A stretch of DNA of 64,000 nt from Trichoplax adhaerens (Eukaryota; Placozoa; Uniplacotomia; Trichoplacea; Trichoplacidae), in assembly GCF_000150275.1 (NCBI RefSeq), contig NW_002060952.1:1230452-1294451 (forward strand), written 5' to 3'. The notes under the pieces are model-generated. The model did not search any database. It had not been told where the DNA came from and saw only the letters and a list, made by a program, of their open reading frames with translations. Made by a program: the position numbers and the translations under genes. Positions 12,689 to 25,206 of the stretch are shown in pieces; position 1 is the stretch's first letter; every line of letters starts with the position of its first letter.

Positions 12689-13262
12689 ATTCATTGATTT
12701 ACTGACTGGAGATTTTAGCTAATGAATTATTAGATTATGTGCAAAATTATAAATATGTAATTATATGCGCACAATATATGTGAACTAAGATTGCTATTAG
12801 TAATGACAGTAGTTCTGGCTAACTATCTGTACGCTACGAGGTTGATCTAAGTATAATTGTAAGAATTAGTTTAATTATAGTCTAAGCTAAAGTAAAGTGT
12901 ATAAGTTAAGAAGATTATCATGAGGTGTATAAGTAAAGATCTAGAAATATGTTTGAAAGAAACTAGATATCTAATATCTTGATAAAATTATTCGTTGATT
13001 TATTGGCCAGAAATTTTAACCAGTGAATTTTTTATGTTATCTGTTAATCTATAATAATATATGTATAATATATGGAAACTAAGATTGTAATTAGTAATTA
13101 CAGAATTTTTTTTATTGTCGATCAGTATATCAGTAGGCTGATTTGAGTATCAATTTATGAATTATTCTAATAATAGAGTAAGACAAAGTAAACTGTATAC
13201 GTTTAGAGGGTTATTCTGAGGTTCATAAATGTCTAAAAATACGCTTAAGAAGAAATTAGGTA
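12689..13262. repeat. Diverged tandem duplication, about 300-bp unit, two copies
   Basis: The segment beginning ATTCATTGATTTACTGACTG at 12689 recurs as ATTCGTTGATTTATTGGCCA at 12990, about 301 bp later. The correspondence continues through GGAAACTAAGATTG-like and GAGGTGTATAAGT/GAGGTTCATAAATG blocks to about 12966 and 13262. Copies are clearly related but heavily substituted with small indels. No coding potential in either copy. Confidence 0.7.
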
Positions 13263-16200
13263 AGATAATATCGTAGTTAAAGGTAGCAACTAATCAAAAT
13301 GATATTTGAGGGTACTACTATATTATAAGTATGAAGATAGCTATGTTATCAGAATAGCACAATAAATAAATTCTAGCAGCTAGTAACTACACGAAGGACA
13401 TAAAAATCTGACGATCACCATTATTGTCGACATAAACTTCCATTATCTTAATAATTTGTGGTTTAAATGAAAAATTACAACCAAGAAAATTCTCTCTCGT
13501 ATTTCAATGCCTCTTCTATGAAAATAAACTTACCGTATCTTAGAAAAATAAAGCAGTTAATACTTTCCTAGCTGCAAAATTTTAGTGTACCTACGACATT
13601 ACAGTTATACTATAATACGAAATCAAATGTACTACACAATCTTAAATATAATTAGGCAGCCTTTAAATTAGTTTATAGATTTACGGACTCGCTATGATGC
13701 TGAATTTAATTTTTAGTGCTTAGTAGTTAAGTTAATGGTTGATAATAGCTTTTGCATATAATTTATAAACATTATATTAGTCTAAATTTCAATAATTATT
13801 CGAATATAGAGTAAACAGAAGTACAGCTTTTACATATAGTTTGCAGTTTAATAACTAGATGCGACCTCAAAATTAGCTTTACTATACAATCTTCAATACT
13901 CTATTATTTCTTGCTTGTAGCTTACAGACCAGGAAACTGCTAATATTACGAAAATCAATTATAATACAAATATAAAAATTCTTATACGATAGTTCATAAG
14001 TTTGAGGACTGAATATGATAGCGAAAGTCACTCTTATATACCTCTGTTAAGTACCTTTGATGGAAGGCTATAGCCAGCAAGGCTGGAAAATATTACAAAA
14101 AATCAATTGGATATATAAACACGATTAACGCTTGATGGAAGCTTTGCATTATAATCCTCAGTCAAAGGTCCATATTTGAAATTTTATAGAATAATCTATT
14201 TCGCTTTTTTTTGAAGGCTTTGTCGAACTGTATTCATGAATTTCATGAAATTTTTGATTCTTAACAGTGGACGATAATTAATACCTGTCACAAACCAGCT
14301 TCGTGACAAGGATAACGTAAAACAAATCTCTAAATTACTATAGTCTCCGGGATACAGTATCCCTTAACTACCTCACAAGAATTTAGACGCCTTTGATTCT
14401 ACGTTAAACTATACAATTGAGAACTACTTTATTCAACTATCTGACGGGTTTATATACCCTTCTACAGCAGCTAACATTCACGAGTCATCTTATAAAAATA
14501 CTTCTTAGGTGAGAACATCTACTAACTAATTTTTCACATTCGGATTACAACAAGTCCATTCACAGAATCATTTCAGTGCACATTGCAGCACAGCATTAAA
14601 TTTACTGTAACACATTTGTAATTAGAGTAATTCCTATTGTAAGGAACTAGTTGTAATATATTATCACTATATTATATTTACCAAATTTAGATAGCTATTT
14701 CTTCACGGTAGTTCGTACCGTGACAATACCATATGTATTTGATGAGCTATTCTTACATATCTCATAACTTCTGAATAGCTAGTACATTTTTTCATTTATT
14801 CACCCTTCTGTCACAACCCTCACTTGTGGCAAAGGAAAGTAAAGAACTCTAGTGTAGTTACTTAAAACTTGGGCTATTTCTCCCAGTACTTTCAGTTTCT
14901 ATGAGAGAAGTATTTGAGAACTCGATTTCTCGGCTGATCTCCATAGACAACTGACTAATTATTACACTATTCTTCACAATATGAGTCTTGCCGTTTCTTG
15001 AGCAATTACTTACTTTATTCTACAAACACGCGCTTAAATAGGTTTCTACAGTGAATTCCAATATTAACGAGTGAGAATTCATGCTTTACAAGTTACATTA
15101 ATTAGTATAATACCATTACTAAATATACATGTCGATATTCTCAGACTTAGATAGCTACAAGCTATCAGGTGTTAAGACGCTTAACCTTCGTCCATATACA
15201 GCTCAATTTTTAGAGATTAACACACCTTATAAACCTACAGTAAATTAACTGCTAACAACTTCTATTTTTATCTCATTTGTACCATCCTATTATCAGCTAC
15301 AAGCGCATTAAAACATAGCACATAACCTTATCTTATCTATTCATAAGCATTCATTAATTTACAGTTACTTAATTAGTAACGGCGTACCGTGACACCTTCA
15401 TATAGTAATTAGTTACCTCTACTATATTTTCTAATAAATAATAAGAGAAGCGGTCAGAGAACAGATATTGATTCTTTTGCCATTTAAAGCATGGCAAGTT
15501 TTGATAAATCCATGAGAACTTGAAGAAATATCTTCCGTTGACTACCTTATTCATGGACTAGTGTAGAAGCACAACATCTTAACCGAACTAATCGATGATA
15601 AAAGGCATTGAAGGACACAATTATTAGGTGAATAATATGGTCTATTAAATTCGCTACTCAACCTTAATACATCTTGAAAATCAATCGAACTGAAGATTTA
15701 TATACGTTCTCAGAGAAACAGCTTTAGCTCTCGATATAATTGTATAGCAAACAAATAGAAGAAATAATGATTGCCAGAGCATAATTTTAGCTAAAATAAA
15801 ATCTTACTTTTTTCTATTGCAATTAATTATCGATTTTAGGTGGCCCCATTTTCGTTTCGTCGTTCCCGTCCGTAATTTTTTCTTTACATTGGCTACAGAA
15901 AATCGGCCAATTTCCATCTTAAGAACTAAGTGGTGATGATATACTACTGAAGTCATGCAGAAAGTTCTAAATATAGGCGAATAATCTATAAGACGGCTGG
16001 GTAAAGTTAGTTGGAATGCCGATGAGAATAAAAAATAAGTAAGATTTCGCACTAAATCTTGCATCCTTTATTCAATTTGTTTTTTCCATGGACTTAATTT
16101 TTATCCTATTGAAATAATTCTTACAGTATTCTCTTACTTGTTACGCGATCAAAATTGATTCTCAATTTCTAGTTCCAATTGATGGTAATAGACTGAAAAT

Positions 16201-19200
16201 ATCCGACTACAATTTTGATCACAACTTTTTCGTGTACAAATCATGTGATAAATATTGAACGAACTACGTACGATTCAAAATAAAACGAAGAATTTCTCAT
16301 TTAAAATTTACTTAATTTAGTTTCTAATGCTCTCATTTTAACTATTTCTCATGATAGCCCCAGGTTTAGATCACTATGATCGATTCCTGAACGCTAATTC
16401 ATAGTTCTAAGCAATCATATTATTTTGTAAAACAGAACTAATTGGTCTTATTCGCTTACAGTTATTGCTTTTTGTTGAATATTACTATAAACATCATAAT
16501 AATATCAAACCATAACAGAACTAATTTTAAGTTAGTGCCTATAATATCTCTATTTTCTAAAATATGATAGAATTACACGAATATAACGCTCACTTAGCGA
16601 ATGTACTACACAGATTTAAGGTAAAACAGCTTTACTACACTAATTAAAAATTTTATTATGAATAATATAATGCGTAATATCCTCCAACTATCGCTCACTA
16701 TTCTTTCTCCTTCTTCTTTTCTTTACAACTTTTGCTCGTTCAAATTAAACAGCTTATCTAATAAATATTATTTTCAATACCAAATACGCACGTCTTCTGT
16801 TATGAAGATAAATATAATTTTCAGTACCAGATAGAAATATTTATGTTTATCTTAATTCTAACTAGATACAAGTTATACCAATCATCTACATGTTTATTAC
16901 ACGTGACAGATAACACGTACAAGTATTATATTTCAGTTTTCTAATATAAGTTTAGCAATAGATCTTAATAGTTGCGTGTCTACCTACGATTACAAACTGG
17001 TAAATAATGACTACGAGAGTATATAACAACACTAAAAATTTTTTATCTGCCCTAGCTCTTAAATGATATGTACAGAAATTAAACTACACTTACCTTGCTA
17101 TTAAGCATTCAAATGTATCTTTCAACAAAATATTGAAATGCTGTTTAATCTAAATTTTAAACTACTATATATTTAGCTATTTCCAATCGTATTATTCCTT
17201 TTGGAAATTTAGCGTAATATATGTTTCGTTCAATCAGTATCCGAAACGTGTAAATTGAAAATTGAAAAATTTTGTAGGAATTCAAAAATACTGATTTAAA
17301 ATCTCAATTTGTTACCATGTGTAGTCCTTTAAGACATCACAGGATCAAATTATAGATCATAATAACCTAATAAATAGACAACATAGGAATTGTAAATAGA
17401 GTATCAAGTATTGCCGCCAAAATGCTAAAATCGTCTATAATCTCACCTTCAAACTAGCATAATTTTGAAAATGCTCAAGTTTCATTACTTATCTTATTGA
17501 TTGTAGACGTATTTTCCTCATCTAGCTTTACAGTTCTGTGACATTAATTCATCCATCCTATACTTATAATCATGACAAGATGACTGCGGCGATATAAAAA
17601 GTGGCTACTTGAATGAATCAGAATTTATCCATTTATAGGTTCAGTCCTGATTGCCGATAGTCTACTTCTAGCTTAGCCTGTTGTATCGGCCATTATTTTA
17701 TAATTTTCTAGGCTTACTACCAACAATTATTTTACTGCAGTGCAAATGAAAACTGATTACAATTACTTATTGATTATTTATTATATCCGGCACTGAAATT
17801 AAATTACTATATAACATTATAAGTGATGATTTAAGAGATTTTCTTTCGTAATTTAAAGCACTAATAATCATAATTTAAAATAAAAATAATTACTGGCACC
17901 TATCCAAACGTAACTACAAGTGATAGGAATTCCACTATGCTGGCTGAATTCTGATTTCTTACTCCACCGCGATATAATAGATTAGAAGGCCTTGATGCAC
18001 TAATTGTTTAGATAAGGGAAGTTTCTAGAAACTATAACTTTCGCACTAACAATTCTAGTATTATAAAATAGTAGGCTAGTATTTAAATCAGGTCCTTTTC
18101 CTCAATTTAATTTCCAACTTTCCATTCTTCTCACACAATAAAATAATAAGACTTGAAGGATCTAATTTTCGCTATGGAAGTTGTGAATATGATCCTGCTT
18201 CCAAACAGATTTGATCGATTGCAATGTACGAGCACACATTTGTATTTAGAGTATACCTACTTATTTCTGACATGTTGTACCTAATACATTGTACTTGTTA
18301 CTAGTCATAATGAAAAAATTTAAAGCCCGTAAAGCTCATAATGACTTACGAATTTATTCCAAATAAGTTGCATATAGACAAATATGCATTTCTAATTGAT
18401 TCTACTCGATATTTAACAATTACATTTAATAATAATACGGTAAAGTTGGTTCATTGTTTTAATGTACTAAATTTAATACAATCAAAATGCATAAAAAAAT
18501 ATCGGCTTTTATTATTATTTCGCAATATCTTAAAGTTTTGAACTCAATTAGTCGACACTATGAAATTACTGATAGTAATTTAATGCGTTGGATTGTTCGA
18601 ATTAAAGCTCTGAATAATCTGTGTTCGCTATATTTTGAGGCAAAAATTTTGGTTTTTAATTGAAATTTATGCTGTAAAATGAATTATTTCAAGTTCAAAA
18701 AGGTTCATTATGGTATTTCAATTGCAAGTATACTTATCACCATTAAATTACTAATGTAATTAACTATTGAATTTTTACCACCCATGAATCGATCATAATA
18801 CGAAGTAGATATAATAATTATTATTATATACTATTATATCATTTTAATATATAAATCCGTCATTTTTCTTTATTTTTCTATTCGTTAATAATTTATTCCT
18901 CGGGTATGGTATATCATCAATTGCTAAAAATGTTACTATAGTGACGTATGATATTGTATGATAAAATTGCGGTATTAGACATAGCCATAATGATTGAGGT
19001 TTTCCACTTATGCGGTTCACATAAATATTTCGGTATTCTATTCCAGTATTCTATTCCATTCTTGCCATAGTTCTATACGGCTCTGTTATGATACCATTAA
19101 ATTAATTAATAACGCCAATGTGCAACTAGACCTTAATTTCATTAATTAGAAAGTTAAAAGTTAATTTTCAACGAAATTTATGGCTTTTAATGCCAATTAA

Positions 19201-19963
19201 GCAGAGAATATTTCGGTTATTATTGATACTGTTGGCTATCTTAGCATTTTAAAACACTTCTAATTTTTAATCACTGGAGTCAAAAATATATTTAATTATA
19301 CCACAATAAGAAAAGAATATAATAGTTGCCTCCTGAATTCTTAGCCAAAATAAAGATAGAACTTCATTTAGTATTATCGCCTTTACAGTTTAATGAATTC
19401 AATTGTGTAAATAATCCTTGAACCATAGCTTGTATTAATTAATAACGAATTTACCTTAAATAAGTTGTTTATAGACCACCTATTCTGGCGAATCGTATAT
19501 TATTTAATCAGATAAAACCAGCTGGACTTGATCATTAAGCACCGGAAAATGATGTTGTAGAATAAAAAAGTTCTATTGAAGTTGGAAGGAACACTTTTTA
19601 TTCTTTTTCTCCATAGATTGATTAGGACTTGATTATTGGTTTTCTCTTTTATCGGATAGAATAGATAATTCTATTTATATTGCATAATTTAATATTTTAC
19701 ATTCTACTGCGAATGAATATAATTTACCGTGTAGTCCGCCGTAAAGAAACTTTGCGATGATTCCTTTCATTAAATTTATTTCTTACGTTCTTTATCATTT
19801 TAGGGTTCAATTCAATGTTCATTTTTTAAAAATTAAGCTGAATTAATTTACTATCCTATCTTATAACGTTGCTGCCATCCGTCTTGGATTATCCGATTAT
19901 CAGTGTGCTAAATCTTTCATTGATCTCTATTTATGTTTAGTGTCAAATAGAAAAGAAAACTAT
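13263..19963. other. Long AT-rich spacer
   Basis: About 6.7 kb without a gene I recognise. It includes a stretch (14.27-14.83 kb) with several short hairpins built on GTGAC/GTCAC, for example CACGGTA-GTTCG-TACCGTG at 14704-14722. Small frames at 15369-15554, 15804-16064 and 18341-18541 show no conserved pattern that I trust. Confidence 0.4.
14704..14722. repeat. Perfect 7-bp inverted repeat, 5-base loop
   Basis: CACGGTA and TACCGTG flank GTTCG. The arm sequence TACCGTG recurs at about 15384-15390, and GTCAC...GTGAC pairs occur at 14287-14310 and 14806-14837. It may be the edge of a small inverted-repeat element, but I could not define ends or a target duplication. Confidence 0.4.
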
Positions 19964-21037
19964 ATGGCCTCCAGAGACATCAATACTTCCAGTAATTTTA
20001 CTAAAACTGGTATTAGCCAACCCGTTATTATCAATTTCAGTTTTGGGTTAGCTGGTTGTATCCTGAATGGTTTGGTTTGCTTAATCATTGCAACTCATAA
20101 AAGTTTACGCCAGCCATTTAATCACTTAATTTTAAATTTATCATTATCTGATTTTTTCGTATCATTATCTGTTATCCTCTATGGATTATCCAATTATTTA
20201 GCAGTGTACCAGTCAGCTAATAATTTATCTATAACTGTAGCGGATATTTTGTGTAAATTGGACGTATTTTGCATCTTAGCATCTATTTCAGCTGCTTGCT
20301 TAACTTTATCCATCATTAGCATCGAGCGTTATCAAGCCATTGCTATTTTACGCTTGCATAAAATGAAATTGTCGACTACGCGTAAAATTATCCTTATAAT
20401 TTGGATCTTAGCGAGCATACCAGCTGCTATTCCAGCATATTTTTCTAGAATTGATGCCAACCTCTACCACAGCTGTCATTTAAATCAAATGGATAATTTT
20501 TTCTTAATTGTTTTTTGTGTTATACTGTTCTGTTTAACTTGTTTTCTACCCGTCATTTTTATGCTACTCCTCTATGGCATTATTACTCATAAGTTATGGA
20601 TTACCACTCGAATTACCCCTTCAACTGTATCTCAAGTAGCTAGTAAGCGTAAACGCTATCTACGCCGTAGTGTTATAGCTATATTAGGCATTTCATTATT
20701 TTCATCGGGTACGGCCTTGCCCTATTTAGTATTTTCCATTATCCTTATCATCGGCCAACATTATGATTCTGAATTTAAATTGATTTTTATTGCTAAAAAT
20801 GAGTTAATTTGGTCGATTAGTACGTATTTATTTATATTAACTCCGATTTTAAATCCACTGTTGTATAATTTAGCAAGCAGTCAATTTCGTGAAGTCTTAT
20901 ATCATCTGCTAAATTCCCATGATTGCAAATTTCTCGCAAGAACAAGGAGACGAACAAACACTGTACCAATTCAACGTACAACGACTATTAGAACTCTTAC
21001 TACAAAGCCTAGCCATCAATTAACGGCGGTTGATTAA
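19964..21037 (+). CDS. Rhodopsin-like (class A) GPCR, intronless, 357 aa
   Basis: Third intact member of the local receptor family; ligand unknown. I start at the ATG at 19964; the frame stays open a few codons upstream but contains no earlier ATG. Landmarks: sequons at Asn7 and Asn11, N35 in TM1 (LNGLVC), D63 in TM2 (LNLSLSD), C97, E121-R122-Y123, W147, C171 in loop 2, P196 in TM5, P253 in TM6 with Ala251 at the toggle position, and N297-P298-L-L-Y301 in TM7 with SSQFR after it. Loop 3 carries KRKRYLRR. The C tail of about 50 residues is rich in Arg and Thr, plausible kinase and arrestin sites. The TM6-TM7 loop contains GQHYDSEF, matching GQHFNPHF of the 9046 receptor. Confidence 0.93.
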   Translation: MASRDINTSSNFTKTGISQPVIINFSFGLAGCILNGLVCLIIATHKSLRQPFNHLILNLSLSDFFVSLSVILYGLSNYLAVYQSANNLSITVADILCKLDVFCILASISAACLTLSIISIERYQAIAILRLHKMKLSTTRKIILIIWILASIPAAIPAYFSRIDANLYHSCHLNQMDNFFLIVFCVILFCLTCFLPVIFMLLLYGIITHKLWITTRITPSTVSQVASKRKRYLRRSVIAILGISLFSSGTALPYLVFSIILIIGQHYDSEFKLIFIAKNELIWSISTYLFILTPILNPLLYNLASSQFREVLYHLLNSHDCKFLARTRRRTNTVPIQRTTTIRTLTTKPSHQLTAVD

Positions 21038-22850
21038 AAATATTCAATAAAAAAATATCGTTAAAAGATTTTATACAGCCTAACTGCAGACGTAAATTGC
21101 GTATGTTATGGTATATCCATAAAAATGAGATGGAATTAAAACATAACTTAACGAGCTGGGGTTGAATTGCTAGATATGAAATCAGTACTGATCTCAAATT
21201 ACAAACAACTTTTTTTATAATTTATGCCAATTATTAACAATTTATTCTTCATTTATCTTTCATGTGGCGAATTTAGAAGGCAAGCCACATTCATTAAAGC
21301 TCGACGATTTGTTGGAAAGCAAAGATGAATTTGCTATTCTTTTCATATCTCACCAAAATCATTTCCTAATAGAACCATTAACTCTTCATGAATTAACACA
21401 GGGTTTCCAGATTGAATAATTTGCAATAAAATATTAAATTATTCTTTTATATAGGAAATATTCATCGAATTCTTTGTGCAGAATGATAAAAAACTCTTGC
21501 CCTGAATGTATAATAAAATTTTATAGCAACGTATCTTTACTTTCTGTCTTAACTTAAATCTGTATTAAATAATAGCTTTAAAAACTGGTTTTCTAGCTAC
21601 TAGATTGGACTCATAAGCTTGATACTCTAAGAAATTAAGGTATATTTAAGGGAATGTACTTAACTTATGTAGTAAAGAAATAAAACCAGTTCCGCTTTCA
21701 TCTTCAGCTTTACTCATTACCTGGATATCCGGTTTTGAAGCATTTAACCTTTATTAATCCAATGTTTTGTTTTCTAAATAAACGCATTAACTCCATGCAA
21801 TGTATAGGAAACTAAGTCATTTGGATAACACCATGCATAGCAGCTGACTTACTGCAATCATAATTATTACATCTTGAAATCAATAGTTGCATGCTACTTC
21901 ATTAATGATTACAGTCTAGATTGCATTTACCTCTACTTCGTAATATGCTTATCTTGTAAAGCCTTAAAGTGGAGCAAAATTTACTGCATTTTATGTTAGA
22001 TCTTAAGGATGAATTAAATAGTACAGTAACGATTTTCCGATAAAAAATATCGAAAGAGACAGTGGCGAATTAAAATTTGAGACAATACCATAGTACTAGT
22101 AATATCTCGTTTTAGGGAACTAGTTATGCGGGTCATATATTACGGGTTTTGGATGTTTAATATTACTATCCTTAAGGGTTGTATCTTCAGAAGTTATCGT
22201 CGTATTAGCTAATATTTAACAAAAAAATGCCCATATTTCGGCTACGTATTACCAAAATATTTAAACTACTATATTATTATTTAACGTTTTTAATCAAAAT
22301 ATGATCTTATCCTGTAATATCTGTCAACCTTATAATGCCGAATTTTAATCCAAGGTGTGGTAATATTAACATTAGCAATGTTTTCACTCATGCAATTGTA
22401 GTAAAGGATTAAGAGTAGAGTCCTTTATAGCGTTTAGTATGCAACTAGTATTATTTTACGATAGAAAATACCTAGAAAGTGATAGTGTCTTTAAGTTTTA
22501 CCCTGCCAAATCATCATATCACCATCTTTTCTACTTCATTAATTTACAAGGTATTATATAGATTACTATAGAAGTAGCCCTAGAGCAAATGCCTAATCTA
22601 AAGAAAGGGCGTTTGATCGTCTATTCAAATTGTAACTAAATTTGACTTAGTAACAAACAAAACCCTATCCTTAGAGAAAGGGGATTTATGAAAGGACAGT
22701 AAAGTACTATAATGTAGTCTATAATCGTACAGTTACCATACAACCTGAGGCTAAAATATCAACTGTCAATACTCAGCGATACTAATGTCAGAAAGTAGTC
22801 GTGATAGTCATATAAAATTTTTTGATTAGCGAAATAGCGATTACTGTAAT
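21038..22850. other. AT-rich spacer
   Basis: No gene, RNA or tandem repeat recognised on either strand. Confidence 0.4.
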
Positions 22851-23730
22851 CTTTATAAAATCCGGATTTTTTGGATTCGGATTCAGGAACCGGTCGGATT
22901 TATGTCCGATATAATTTTCCTGTTTTAATTTTTGGATTTTTGTTCATGAAAAATATCGTAAGAGTTGATTTTTGAAATTTGAACTTTTTGTTATCAATTT
23001 GAAATTTGGGAATTTTATGACGTGATTTGAAGTCACATTAGGAAAGTTAGTTAGGAAAATAGAAAATAAGATGGAAATTGGCAGAGGTTGTGTTGATTGT
23101 TAAGTAGTTAGAATGTTATTTTTATGACTAAATCTTGATGTTCAAAGGTTGATTTTTAGACTTTTATAGTGTATTAATGATAGAAATTATGTTAGAAGTG
23201 AAGTTTGTTGTATTTTATTGTTAGCTTATTGGTTTTGTAGTGTTTTGTAAGGGAATCGTAGGGTAAATTGTGTCTGAACTTTGAATGATTTTTGTTTTCT
23301 TAAATGGTGCAAAGTAGTTTTCTAAAACGGATCTTAAGAGCGATTGGTTAGCAAATGTTTAGTTTTAAATACCTCTGACTGCTCTACGAAGCCTATAAAT
23401 GATAGTGCAATTAGAAAATTTAGGGGAAGAGTAGAAGAAGATTTTATTTGAAGAACTTGTTGAATTTAAAAGGCCTTCGGGGTCGAATTGTCGTAAGTTA
23501 AAACGTTCTTCTTTTTGAAAGGTTGTTTGGTCGTTGATAGTTTTTAAGTCTGTCACTTATTTTATTAATACTTAAATTAAGTATTTGTAAGGTTGTTTGG
23601 TTTATACTTCTCTCCATTTTTTTAATAAATTGTTGTTCGGTTATTTCCCCAAATTTTATTTTGTGTCAAAGTTTCGTTAAGTCGATCGGAGTGTAGCGAA
23701 AGTAGAATCAAAGTTTGTTAAAGTTTTGTA
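22850..23730. other. Cytosine-depleted, strand-asymmetric tract
   Basis: The + strand here is rich in G and T and nearly lacks C. For example 23041-23100 has about 19 G and 1 C, and 23161-23220 about 12 G and 1 C; the flanks are close to balanced. The opposite strand is correspondingly A/C-rich, with short broken frames on that strand (such as 23365-23556) but no domain I can name. Possible explanations are an untranslated exon, a long non-coding RNA, or decayed retroelement sequence. The tract ends just before the carboxypeptidase pseudogene. Confidence 0.5.
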
Positions 23731-23821
23731 GCTTGATCTCTACACTTTTCATTTCATTACACAATAAATATATATGATAATATAATAAAGAGTAAAAGAA
23801 ATCAGTTCAATACTTCGCCAT

Positions 23822-25183
23822 TTAAGAATTTTTTACCACCTTAAAGGATAGATTTGGCTTATCGTTAGGTATTAAATGTCCAGCTCCTTTAAGGAAAGCA
23901 TACTGAAAATTATTGCAATTAGCGGTGTAACCACCAATTTGTTTACCCATAGAATGAATAAAATGCCAAGGTCTATAGCTATCAAGGAGTGTTTGATGGT
24001 AAGAGTTTCACAGCTTACTAAAATATCTTAAGCCTCCACCAAATGCTACTAATGCATCTAAATCACCATAAACCGCCAGCAGTCTCAATTTAGGTAAAAT
24101 ATAATTGTAAACAGAGTTCATACTCTCGTACTGTATTGCATAAGAATATTTTCCATCGATAAAATTACTACAAATCTGCCATTGTGGTGCTACAGAAGGT
24201 ATGTGCAAGGCTTGACGAACTTGGTACTGCCTTAAATAACGTGTTATAAGCGCATGATGAGAACAAGATGGCATTTGATAAGAACCTGCTTGAGTGATCT
24301 GATTAGTTCTTCGGATTTTTGGGGGATGGTAGCAGTTTCGGTATATATTATAAATATTATTTCCAGAGCGTAAAATTTGCTGGTAGGATTTCCAGAATTT
24401 TGTTTTACAAGCTTTAAAGTTAGAATTATAGTATTGGCATTGATCTTTATGGCAACACAAAAGTTGCAAAGATTGCAATTGCAGAGGATTTAATAAGCCA
24501 TGATGATAGCCATAAGATAGAGTTGCTCCATACATAACACTCCAATCAGTGATACCGCTTATCAAAATAACGCCCACCAAATTAATTTTTGAAATATTAA
24601 TTAATTACTTCGCTAGCAGAGGAGCGTAAAATCCGCCATAGCTTTCGCCAGTAATATAAAGTGAATTCTTGATAAACTGTGGAAAAATCTTATAAAAGTC
24701 CAACATGGCAAGATAATTGCTATCGGTAACGGTATTGTCAGAAAAATTATATTGATGATATTGATTATATGAATAACTTGTACCACCAGGAGATTCTAAA
24801 AAGATAGTATTAGCAAATTTATGCCATGAGGTATCCCGCAAGGTTAACGTAAAATCTATGGTAAGACTAAATGGCCCAATTTCTAATAGTAATCCTGCCA
24901 TGGAACTACAACCAGGACCGCCATTCATCCATAAAATTAAAGAAACATCATTTGGATTAGACTCACACTCATAGAACATATAATGTAATCTATTTGAATC
25001 AGCACCTCGAACATAGCCAGAGAATTGCCTCGCGTTTAAATCCTGTATTTGTCCTGGTAATCTATCTTTTACTAAATTTGCAATCGCACGTTTAGTTAAG
25101 ACCGTTCTAAATTGGGCATCCAAGCTAGGCTGGTTTCCAGTAGCGGAATTGTCCATAGTTTTGAGAATGATAATGATGATCAA
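23822..25183 (-). pseudogene. S10 serine carboxypeptidase copy with two in-frame stops
   Basis: Read on the - strand as one frame of 454 codons, this follows the intact paralogue at 28438-29886 almost end to end. It has LWMNGGPGCSSMAG (oxyanion region), the nucleophile in TGESYGGFY (Ser codon 24641-24643), the Asp region YGDLDALVAF (Asp codon 24056-24058) and the His region KGAGHLIPND (His codon 23876-23878), so the Ser-Asp-His triad is kept. It is interrupted by TAA at 24605-24607, aligned with Arg or Val after TLARR in the paralogue, and TGA at 24008-24010. Homology resumes in the same frame with no gap and no GT-AG intron after each. No ATG opens the frame before codon 10; an ATG at 25204-25206 starts MKLLQRLL in another frame, so the signal peptide may also be frameshifted. 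It ends early and lacks the paralogue's hydrophobic tail. Recent loss of function is the simplest reading. Confidence 0.88.
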
Positions 25184-25206
25184 AGTAGGCGTTGTAACAA
25201 TTTCAT

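Noticed and set aside
15804-16064. 86-codon - strand frame with a faint E..RF...KLRT..KRKW pattern like GPCR TM3/loop 2
   Set aside because: No TM3 hydrophobic helix or other receptor segment lies beside it, and the match is too short and gapped.
23365-23556. 63-codon - strand frame in the C-depleted tract
   Set aside because: The skewed composition lowers stop frequency on that strand; no domain recognised.
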